In this document: positions 6,757 through 11,399 of the stretch, piece after piece
How positions within the stretch are numbered: position 1 is the first letter of the stretch
Layout of the letters: every line of letters begins with the position of its first letter
From: CAVPEW01 sp050247895
GTDB taxonomy: Bacteria > Actinomycetota > Acidimicrobiia > Acidimicrobiales > VFJN01
NCBI GenBank assembly: GCA_050247895.1
Contig: JBFWTJ010000114.1
Location: 1-11,399 of the forward strand
Direction: 5' to 3'
Length of the DNA stretch: 11,399 nucleotides
Translations under genes and position numbers: made by a program
The notes under the pieces: model-generated
The model's database searches: none
Seen by the model: only the letters and a program-made list of their open reading frames with translations
What the model was told of the DNA's origin: nothing

Positions 6757-7524
6757 ATGCTCGTGGTCGTCGCCGTGGTCGCCGGGGTCCTCGTGGGCGC
6801 CGGGCGGGCGCCGGCGGGGGCCCACGCCCGGCGGCCCCGCCTGGTCCGCCTCGAGCTCCTCGCCGCCGCCGCGGTGCTCCAGGGCCTCACCTGGGTCGTG
6901 CCCGACCCCTGGGCCGCGGTGGCCTTCGCCGGATCGCTGGCGACCCTGGCCGCGACGGCCTGGTCCAACCGGGGGCTCACCGGCCTGGCCGTGATCGGCC
7001 TGGGGGTCGCGCTCAACCTGGCCGCCGTGGTGCTCAACGGCGGGATGCCCGTGCGCCCCGCCGCGCTGGTGCGAGCCGGGGCGGCACCTGCCGACGAGGT
7101 CGCCACGCTGGAGGTGTCGGGCGGCCGGCACCTGGAGCGGGGTTCGGACCGGGTGCCCTGGCTCGGCGACGTCGTGCCGGTGCGCCTGCTGGGCCAGGTG
7201 GTGTCGTTCGGCGACCTGATCGTGGCGGCCGGCGCGCTCGACGCCTGCGCCGAGCTGGCCCGGCGCAGGCGCCCCCGGCCGCTCCTCCCCTCAGCCCGGG
7301 CGGGCCTCGTGGCGGATCAGGTCGGGCAGGACCAGGTCGGGCCCGACCTCGAGCGAGCCGTCGAGCGCGCGCAGGACGGTGAGCAGGTCGGCGGTCGCCG
7401 CCACGTCGTGGACCCGGAACAGGAACCCCGGACGGGGGCCGACGGCGGCGACGGCACCGAGGGAGCCGGCGAGGCGCTGGGCCGGTGGGCGCAGCGTGAG
7501 CGCGCCCACGAAGTCCTTGCGTGA
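6757..7524 (+). CDS. DUF5317 membrane protein, frame running into folP antisense
   Basis: This is an actinobacterial membrane protein family of unknown function. Hydrophobic helices lie at about 1-16, 31-48, 52-69 and 73-92. The conserved-looking NGGMPVRP motif begins at residue 94. A soluble loop follows, then WLGDVVPV and the last helix VVSFGDLIVAAGALD starting near 149. The recognisable domain ends near residue 165-170. After that the frame has no stop for about another 85 codons. It runs through a hairpin and 234 nt antisense to the 3' end of the FolP-like gene before TGA at 7522-7524; that 78-codon tail has the composition of an antisense reading. The ATG start is supported by the first helix and the -10 spacing. 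The end is uncertain. Confidence 0.75.
   Translation: MLVVVAVVAGVLVGAGRAPAGAHARRPRLVRLELLAAAAVLQGLTWVVPDPWAAVAFAGSLATLAATAWSNRGLTGLAVIGLGVALNLAAVVLNGGMPVRPAALVRAGAAPADEVATLEVSGGRHLERGSDRVPWLGDVVPVRLLGQVVSFGDLIVAAGALDACAELARRRRPRPLLPSARAGLVADQVGQDQVGPDLERAVERAQDGEQVGGRRHVVDPEQEPRTGADGGDGTEGAGEALGRWAQRERAHEVLA
7242..7271 (-). terminator. 11-bp-stem hairpin downstream of the FolP-like gene, likely terminator
   Basis: CGCCTGCGCCG (7242-7252) and CGGCGCAGGCG (7261-7271) are perfect complements with an 8-nt loop. On the minus strand the hairpin begins 20 nt after the folP stop, a standard terminator position. There is no T-run. On the plus strand it lies inside the last plausible codons of the DUF5317 gene. 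Confidence 0.5.
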
Positions 7525-8205
7525 CAGGGCCAGCAGGACCGGCCGGCCGAGCGCGGCGACCCGGTCGATGCCGCGCAGGAGCTGGATCGACTGGAACGGG
7601 GTCTTGGCGAAGTCGACGCCGGGGTCCACGACGATCGAGCGCTCGTCGAGCCCGTGCGCCCGGGCGACCTCGATCGAGGCCGAGACCCGGTCCACGACGT
7701 CGGCCACCACGTCGTCGTAGAGGTCAGCCTGCTGGAGCCGCTGCTTGGGCCGGGCCCGGGTGTGCATGACCACCAGCGCGGCGCCGGCCTCGGCGCACAG
7801 GCCGGCGACCTCCGGGTAGGCCAGGTTGCTGACGTCGTTGACGATCGCGGCCCCCGCGCCCAAGGCGGCCCGCACGACCTCGGGCCGGTACGTGTCGACC
7901 GACACCACGGCGTCGGGCCGGGCCGCGACGACCGCCTCGACCAGGGGCAGGACCCGGGCCAGCTCCACGTCGACGCCGATCTCGGGGACGTTGGTGATGG
8001 CCGACTGGCCGCCCACGTCGAGCACGTCGGCGCCCTCGTCGAGGAGCCGCAGGGCGTGGGCCAGCTGGGTGTCCAGCGAACGGGCCTCGCCCTGGTCGCT
8101 GAACGAGTCGGTGCTGGCGTTGACGACCCCCATGAGCAAGGGCCGTCCGGTGGGAAGGCGCCGCCCGCGGGCGACCAGCGCGGGGGCGGTGTCGTCGGTG
8201 GTCAC
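7291..8205 (-). CDS. Divergent dihydropteroate synthase-like protein (FolP family)
   Basis: Dihydropteroate synthase joins pterin pyrophosphate to p-aminobenzoate in folate synthesis. This 304-residue protein has the TIM-barrel motifs of the family in order: MGVVNASTDSFSD (25-37), DVGGQSAITN (63-72), SVDTYR (102-107), NDVS (123-126), DPGVDFAKT (194-202), LSRKDFVG (227-234) and FRVHDV (263-268). The pterin-site residues Asp104, Asn123, Asp194, Lys230 and Arg264 are kept. The two substrate loops differ from canonical FolP: TPDSF is STDSF, and GGESTRPG is GGQSAITN, so the Thr-Arg-Pro of loop 2 is absent. The LSRKD and DF-K features recall mycobacterial FolP2, which I recall as lacking DHPS activity. 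The family is secure; folate synthesis by this enzyme is not. The start is GTG at 8205, without a Shine-Dalgarno site. Confidence 0.85.
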   Translation of the reverse strand: MTTDDTAPALVARGRRLPTGRPLLMGVVNASTDSFSDQGEARSLDTQLAHALRLLDEGADVLDVGGQSAITNVPEIGVDVELARVLPLVEAVVAARPDAVVSVDTYRPEVVRAALGAGAAIVNDVSNLAYPEVAGLCAEAGAALVVMHTRARPKQRLQQADLYDDVVADVVDRVSASIEVARAHGLDERSIVVDPGVDFAKTPFQSIQLLRGIDRVAALGRPVLLALSRKDFVGALTLRPPAQRLAGSLGAVAAVGPRPGFLFRVHDVAATADLLTVLRALDGSLEVGPDLVLPDLIRHEARPG

Positions 8206-8214
8206 CGCGCCACT

Positions 8215-8232
8215 CTGTCACCGACGTGACAG
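8215..8232. promoter_or_regulatory. Inverted repeat (candidate operator) between folP-like and a divergent membrane gene
   Basis: CTGTCAC (8215-8221) and GTGACAG (8226-8232) are perfect 7-bp arms around CGAC. The site is centred in the 56-nt divergent gap: 10 nt from the folP-like start and 30 nt from the start at 8262. A dimeric repressor bound here could block both genes. A TetR gene lies two genes to the right. Confidence 0.5.
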
Positions 8233-8261
8233 GGGCCCGGTCCGCTGGACAGGCTGGACCG

Positions 8262-8540
8262 ATGGCGGAGCTCCCCACCGACCCGGTCCTGCGCCGCCGG
8301 GAGCAGATCCGGCGCCTGGTCGAGGTGGGCCAGCGGGTCGGCTACGCGCTGTTCGGGCTGGCCGTGGTGACCTTCGTCGTCGGCTTCGCCACGGGCTTCA
8401 AGGGACCGACCGTGCCGGTCATCGTGGCCTCGATCGTCGTCGGCTCGGTGGTCCTGGCCCCGGCCATCGTGTTCGGCTACGGGGTGAAGGCCGCCGACCG
8501 GGAGGACAGGGAGCAGGGCCGGGCTCCGGGCGGCGGGTAG
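8262..8540 (+). CDS. Small two-helix membrane protein, unknown function
   Basis: The product has 92 residues and I do not recognise a family. A charged N-terminal part (RRREQIRRLVEVGQR, about 11-25) is followed by two membrane helices, about 27-45 (VGYALFGLAVVTFVVGFATG) and 50-71 (VPVIVASIVVGSVVLAPAIVFG). A short charged tail follows (KAADREDREQGRAPGGG). The layout suggests a helical hairpin in the membrane with both ends cytoplasmic. ATG 8262 is preferred over the in-frame ATG at 8226, which would put coding sequence on part of the inverted repeat and add an unlikely Gly/Ala/Arg leader. It ends 12 nt before tetR, so the two genes may be cotranscribed, although tetR also has its own -10 candidate. 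Confidence 0.8.
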   Translation: MAELPTDPVLRRREQIRRLVEVGQRVGYALFGLAVVTFVVGFATGFKGPTVPVIVASIVVGSVVLAPAIVFGYGVKAADREDREQGRAPGGG

Positions 8541-8543
8541 CGT
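8538..8543 (+). promoter_or_regulatory. Candidate -10 box of the TetR gene
   Basis: TAGCGT fits TANNNT. Its TAG is the stop codon of the preceding gene, and it ends 9 nt before GTG 8553. No Shine-Dalgarno site is present, in line with a leaderless start. No clear -35 is seen. Confidence 0.25.
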
Positions 8544-8552
8544 CGGCCCCCA

Positions 8553-9146
8553 GTGGTCCGCCTCCCCGCGCCTCGCCGCCGCCGCCAGCTCCTCGAGGTG
8601 GCCCGCCGCATGTTCGCCGAGGACGGCTTCCACCCGACCTCGATGAACGAGATCGCCGAGGCGGCCGGGGTGACCAAGCCGGTCCTCTACCAGCACTTCC
8701 GGTCCAAGCGGGACCTGTTCCACGAGGTCCTGGACGACGTGGGGGCGCTGCTGCTCGACGAGATCACCAAGGCCACCACGGCGGCCGCCGGTCCCCGTGA
8801 GCAGGTCGAGCTCGGCTTCCGGGCCTACTTCCGCTTCGTGGCCGAGCAGGGCGACGCCTTCCAGGTGCTCTTCGGCGACGGGGCCCGGCGCGACCCCGAG
8901 TTCGCCGGGCAGGTCGACCAGGTCGAGGGCGTCATCGCCGAGGCCATCGCCACGCTCATCGACGTGGAGGGCCTGTCGGCCGAGGGCCGCCTGGTGTTCG
9001 CCCACGGGATCGTCGGCATGGCCGAGGCCACCGGGCGGCGCTGGCGGGCCCAGGGGGCCGAGGGTGACCCCGACCGGCTGGCCCAGGCCATGGCCGACCT
9101 GGCCTGGCGGGGCCTGCGGGGCGTGCGCGGCGGCAGCCAGGGCTGA
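8553..9146 (+). CDS. TetR/AcrR family transcriptional regulator
   Basis: This is a 197-residue one-component repressor-type regulator. The N-terminal DNA-binding domain runs from about 8 to 56. It has the first helix RQLLEVARRMFAEDGF, then the helix-turn-helix MNEIAEAAGVTKPVLYQHF (31-49) and the usual SKRDLF at 51-56. The all-helical C-terminal part (about 60-197) is the dimerisation and ligand domain; its ligand cannot be read from sequence. The start is GTG at 8553, which gives the usual short basic N-terminus. Likely targets are its own region and perhaps the 7-bp-arm inverted repeat at 8215-8232, but that link is inference. The gene is followed by a GC hairpin and the convergent DUF1697 gene. 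Confidence 0.93.
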   Translation: MVRLPAPRRRRQLLEVARRMFAEDGFHPTSMNEIAEAAGVTKPVLYQHFRSKRDLFHEVLDDVGALLLDEITKATTAAAGPREQVELGFRAYFRFVAEQGDAFQVLFGDGARRDPEFAGQVDQVEGVIAEAIATLIDVEGLSAEGRLVFAHGIVGMAEATGRRWRAQGAEGDPDRLAQAMADLAWRGLRGVRGGSQG

Positions 9147-9150
9147 GCCG

Positions 9151-9173
9151 GGCCGGCGCCCGAGCCGCCGGCC
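9151..9173. terminator. Bidirectional hairpin between convergent tetR and DUF1697 genes
   Basis: GGCCGGCG (9151-9158) and CGCCGGCC (9166-9173) form a perfect 8-bp GC stem with a 7-nt loop. It fills the 28-nt gap between the tetR stop (9146) and the DUF1697 stop (9175), so it can serve both transcripts. No T-tract is seen. Confidence 0.6.
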
Positions 9174-9174
9174 G

Positions 9175-9705
9175 CTACAGCTTGCGGGCCAGGCGGTGAA
9201 CCGTCTTCCAGGTCCGCGTGGTGATCTGCTTGCCGAAGGTCCGCTCGAGCCAGCGCATCAGGTCGGGCGTGCGCGAGCGGGTGAGGTCGACCACCGAGAA
9301 CACCGTGCCGGGGTCGGCGGCCACGACCGTGTAGTCGGCCGCCTCGGGCGTGTAGGGCAGGTCGAGGCGGAGCGTGGGCGGGTCCTTGAGGAAGGTGACC
9401 TGGAGGCTGCTGGCCCGCTCGTCGGGCCGGCCGTCGAAGGGGTCGCCGCCGGCCAGGGCGTGGATCTGCTCGGCGCTGCGCACGATCGTGGTGCTGGAGA
9501 AGCCGAGGTGCTCGGGCCAGGCCGCCTCGATCCGATCCTCCAGGGCCCGGACGTCGGTGGTCTCGGCGTCGAAGAGCACGTTCCCGCTGGAGATGACGGT
9601 CTCGACCCGCTCGTAGCCCAGCGCCTCGATCACGCCTCGCAGGTTCTCGTTGCGCATCTTTGGGTTGGCCGGGGCGATCCCCCGCAGCAGGGCGACGTAC
9701 CTCAT
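9175..9705 (-). CDS. DUF1697 family protein
   Basis: This is a 176-residue cytoplasmic protein of the DUF1697 family, whose biochemical role is unknown. The diagnostic N-terminus is present: MRYVALLRGIAPANPKMRNENLRG, then EALGYERVETVISSGNVLFD near 27-46. The family also expects a basic C-terminal segment, here FGKQITTRTWKTVHRLARKL. ATG at 9705 is chosen because the family starts directly with the YVALLRGI strand. It also lies 9 nt after a candidate -10 box. In-frame ATGs at 9711 and 9744 would add residues not expected for the family and lie inside the promoter and inverted repeat. The gene is divergent from hipB-hipA and shares its control region. Confidence 0.9.
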   Translation of the reverse strand: MRYVALLRGIAPANPKMRNENLRGVIEALGYERVETVISSGNVLFDAETTDVRALEDRIEAAWPEHLGFSSTTIVRSAEQIHALAGGDPFDGRPDERASSLQVTFLKDPPTLRLDLPYTPEAADYTVVAADPGTVFSVVDLTRSRTPDLMRWLERTFGKQITTRTWKTVHRLARKL

Positions 9706-9706
9706 G

Positions 9707-9760
9707 CACATGGAAGTGTTGTTTGAATGCACTGTCGATGTCAAACAACACTTTCATGTG
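9707..9760. repeat. 20-bp-arm inverted repeat in the DUF1697/hipB divergent region
   Basis: Left arm 9707-9726 and right arm 9741-9760 are complementary at 19 of 20 positions, with a 14-nt spacer; the core is GTGTTGTTTGA / TCAAACAACAC. The one mismatch (9713 G, 9754 T) would be a G-U pair in plus-strand RNA. The arms cover the -10 and overlap the -35 of the proposed DUF1697 promoter, which suggests an operator. Confidence 0.85.
9715..9744 (-). promoter_or_regulatory. Candidate promoter of the DUF1697 gene, embedded in the inverted repeat
   Basis: On the minus strand a perfect TTGACA (9744-9739) is followed after 18 nt by AACACT (9720-9715), a weak -10. The box ends 9 nt before ATG 9705, giving a leaderless or nearly leaderless mRNA. 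Both boxes overlap arms of the inverted repeat. Confidence 0.45.
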
Positions 9761-9779
9761 GATATGTCGCTGCCATCGG

Positions 9780-9808
9780 TTGGCATGTTCGGCCAAGATC
9801 GTCATAAT
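9780..9808 (+). promoter_or_regulatory. Near-consensus leaderless promoter of hipB-hipA
   Basis: TTGGCA (9780-9785) and CATAAT (9803-9808) each match the sigma-70 consensus at 5 of 6 positions, with an ideal 17-nt spacer. The -10 ends 7 nt before ATG 9816, so transcription should begin at or next to that ATG. A small inverted repeat TTGGC-N7-GCCAA (9780-9796) covers the -35 and spacer and is a candidate HipB autoregulatory operator. Confidence 0.75.
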
Positions 9809-9815
9809 CATGTCT

Positions 9816-10163
9816 ATGGCGACGACCACGTCCACCCCGCCGAGCGCCGTGGCCGAGGTGACCCTGGGCCGGCACCTGCGCGCCCGGCGGATCGCGGCCG
9901 GGCTCAGCCAGGTCGAGCTGGCAGAGCGGGCCAACGTGTCGATCGGCGCCCTGCGCCACCTCGAGGCCGGGGCGGGCGCCAACGTGACCACCCTGGTCAA
10001 GGTCGTGGTGGCGCTCGGGGCCGAGGACTGGCTCGAGCGGCTCGCCCCGCCGCCCGAGCCGTTCAGCCCGATGGACGTGCTGGCCCGCCAGCGTGCGGCG
10101 CAGGCGGAGGCGGCCAAGGGCCCGCCGAGGGTCCGGCGCGCCCGCCGGGGCGACCGGCGGTGA
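9816..10163 (+). CDS. hipB: HipB-type antitoxin, XRE-family helix-turn-helix protein
   Basis: HipB binds the HipA kinase toxin and represses the operon. The 115-residue product has a variable N-terminus, then an XRE/HTH_3 domain at about 16-72. It includes LGRHLRARRIAAGLSQVELA, ERANVSIGALRHLEAG (recognition helix region) and VTTLVKVVVALGAEDWLERL. The C-terminal tail (about 80-115) contains FSPMDVLARQR and a very basic RVRRARRGDRR end. ATG 9816 is chosen because the -10 box ends 7 nt upstream of it; the ATG at 9810 touches the -10 box and would not be transcribed from this promoter. There is no Shine-Dalgarno site. The stop overlaps the hipA start as GTGA, the standard coupling for this type II toxin-antitoxin pair. 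Confidence 0.88.
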   Translation: MATTTSTPPSAVAEVTLGRHLRARRIAAGLSQVELAERANVSIGALRHLEAGAGANVTTLVKVVVALGAEDWLERLAPPPEPFSPMDVLARQRAAQAEAAKGPPRVRRARRGDRR

Positions 10164-11399
10164 CCTACCAGCCGGTCGAGGTCATCGAGGTGTGGGCCTG
10201 GGGCGAGCTCGTCGGCGCGGTCGCCCGCAACCCCGACAGCGGCTTCTACGCCTTCGAGTACGCGCCCTCCTGGATCGACGGGGGCGTCGAGCTCGCCCCC
10301 CTGCACATGCCCCTCGGGCCCGGCGCCCGCGAGTTCCGCGACCTCGACCCCGCCACCTTCGGCCGCCTCCCCCCGCTGCTGGCCGACGCCCTGCCCGACC
10401 GCTTCGGCAACGCCCTGGTCGACGCGTGGATGGCCGCCAACGGCGTGGCGCCCGACCGCATCACCCCGCTCGACCGGCTGGCCTACGCCGCCGACCGCGG
10501 GATCGGCGCGCTCGAGTTCCGTCCCCCGGCCCAGGACGCCGCCGCCGGCCCCGCCACCGCCGTGGTCCTGGCCGACCTCGTGCTGGCCGCCCGGTCGGTC
10601 GTGCACGGCACACTCGCCGACGACGCCGCCGCGCACGAGGCCCTGTCGCAGCTCATCCAGGTCGGCACCAGCGCCGGCGGGGCGCGGGCCAAGGCGGTCG
10701 TCGCCTACAACCCGGCCACCGCGCAGGTCCGCTCCGCCTACGGCCCCACCCCCGAGGGCTTCGAGCCGTGGCTGGTCAAGCTGGACGGCGTCTCGGGGAC
10801 CGGCATGGACGGCCACGGCAGCCGGCTGGGCGACGCCGCCCCGTTCGGCCGCATCGAGTACGCCTACCACCTGATGGCCACCGCGGCGGGCGTCACGATG
10901 GCGGAGTGCCAGCTGCTGGCCGAGGGCCCGCGCCGTCACTTCATGACCCGGCGCTTCGACCGCGGCCCGGCCGGCGAGCGCCACCACCTGCTGTCGCTGT
11001 GCGCCATGGCCCACCTGGACTTCAACCTGGTCGGCGCGCACAGCTACGACCAGTACCTGGCCACCGTCGCCGCGCTGGGCCTGGGACCCGACGCCCTGGC
11101 CCAGGCCTACCGCCGCATGGTCTTCAACGTCATCGCCGTCAACCGCGACGACCACACCAAGAACTTCGCCTTCCTGCTCCGGGCCGGCGGCCGCTGGGAG
11201 CTCGCGCCCGCCTTCGACGTCACCCACGCCTACCGGCCCCACAGCACCTGGACCAGCCGCCACCTCATGGCGGTGAACGGCGCCTTCGAGGGCATCGGCC
11301 TCGACGACCTCCACGCCGTGGGCGAGCGCCACGCCGTGCGCGGCTACCGCACGATCGTGCGCGAGGTGCGCGACGCGGTGGGCGCCTGGCCCGAGCTCG
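10160..11399 (+). CDS. hipA: HipA-type serine/threonine kinase toxin (3' end outside window)
   Basis: HipA toxins phosphorylate a housekeeping target (glutamyl-tRNA synthetase in E. coli) and cause growth arrest. The 413 visible residues include the N-terminal subdomain (EVWAWGELVGAVARN and FEYAPSWIDGG, about 8-38, and LLADALPDRFGN near 74-85), so this is the full-length one-chain form. VGTSAGGARAKAV begins at 168. By alignment in my head, Ser171 matches the autophosphorylated Ser150 of E. coli HipA. The catalytic loop NRDDHTKNF starts at 328, with Asp330 and Asn335 the expected catalytic and metal residues. The DFG-like APAFDV follows with Asp353. All key residues are intact. GTG at 10160 overlaps the hipB stop. 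Only about the last 10-30 residues should be missing at the edge. Confidence 0.93.
   Translation, partial: MTYQPVEVIEVWAWGELVGAVARNPDSGFYAFEYAPSWIDGGVELAPLHMPLGPGAREFRDLDPATFGRLPPLLADALPDRFGNALVDAWMAANGVAPDRITPLDRLAYAADRGIGALEFRPPAQDAAAGPATAVVLADLVLAARSVVHGTLADDAAAHEALSQLIQVGTSAGGARAKAVVAYNPATAQVRSAYGPTPEGFEPWLVKLDGVSGTGMDGHGSRLGDAAPFGRIEYAYHLMATAAGVTMAECQLLAEGPRRHFMTRRFDRGPAGERHHLLSLCAMAHLDFNLVGAHSYDQYLATVAALGLGPDALAQAYRRMVFNVIAVNRDDHTKNFAFLLRAGGRWELAPAFDVTHAYRPHSTWTSRHLMAVNGAFEGIGLDDLHAVGERHAVRGYRTIVREVRDAVGAWPEL

Noticed and set aside
5400..7106. 568-codon minus-strand frame with long Glu-Pro runs
   Set aside because: The Glu-Pro run is the antisense reading of the Ser-Gly hexamer repeat; the plus strand has DUF2510, a membrane helix and a strong ribosome site.
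9707..9760. The long inverted repeat as ends of a small insertion element or MITE
   Set aside because: The arms are only 14 nt apart, the flanks show no target duplication, and there is no transposase; an operator or hairpin explains it better.
9707..9760. The long inverted repeat as a terminator
   Set aside because: It has no T-run, lies upstream of both divergent genes and overlaps promoter elements; neither gene ends there.
9810..9812. ATG two codons upstream as the hipB start
   Set aside because: It begins one base after the -10 box, so it would not be in a transcript from the strong promoter at 9780-9808.
8825..11332. 835-codon minus-strand open frame
   Set aside because: It runs antisense through tetR, hipB and hipA and over the DUF1697 gene in another frame. 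It shows no domain, only Gly/Ala/Val/Gln-rich shadow composition.

Overview
The window is very GC-rich, roughly three quarters G+C by eye. It looks like chromosomal DNA of a high-GC actinobacterium. The protein families point that way: a class E-type sortase, a DUF2510 protein, a DUF5317 protein, and several genes that lack a Shine-Dalgarno site and instead have a TANNNT box 7-9 nt before the start codon. An Acidimicrobiia-like lineage is my best guess, because the cytochrome c maturation genes are of System I (Ccm), whereas most textbook actinobacteria use System II. That placement is inference.

Left third (1-4466, minus strand): a compact ccmABCDEF operon. It is read leftward from a promoter near 4440-4466. 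Every junction is a 4-11 nt overlap, and ccmF runs off the left edge. The products form the heme-export and heme-ligation line: CcmAB ATPase/permease, CcmC and CcmD loading heme onto the CcmE chaperone, and CcmF as part of the heme lyase. CcmG and CcmH are not visible and would lie beyond position 1.

Middle (4496-7524, plus strand): a class E-type sortase, a small lipoprotein, a DUF2510 membrane protein with a long Ser-Gly repeat, and a DUF5317 membrane protein. The lipoprotein and the DUF2510 protein appear to carry related two-cysteine C-terminal domains, so one extracellular domain seems to be tethered in two ways.

7242-9146: a minus-strand gene for a divergent dihydropteroate synthase-like (FolP family) protein. 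Its end overlaps the DUF5317 frame tail to tail by 234 nt. It is divergent from a two-helix small membrane protein, with an inverted repeat between the two genes, and a TetR-type regulator follows.

9151-11399: a GC hairpin separates tetR from a convergent DUF1697 gene. An AT-richer divergent intergenic region then carries a 20-bp-arm inverted repeat and two back-to-back promoters. It leads into a hipB-hipA toxin-antitoxin pair whose kinase gene is cut by the right edge. The most interesting signals are this DUF1697/hipBA control region, the altered substrate loop of the FolP-like protein, the paired two-cysteine proteins, and the stopless overlap between DUF5317 and folP. No gene-free stretch exceeds 300 bases, and I saw no tRNA, rRNA, CRISPR array or transposase.
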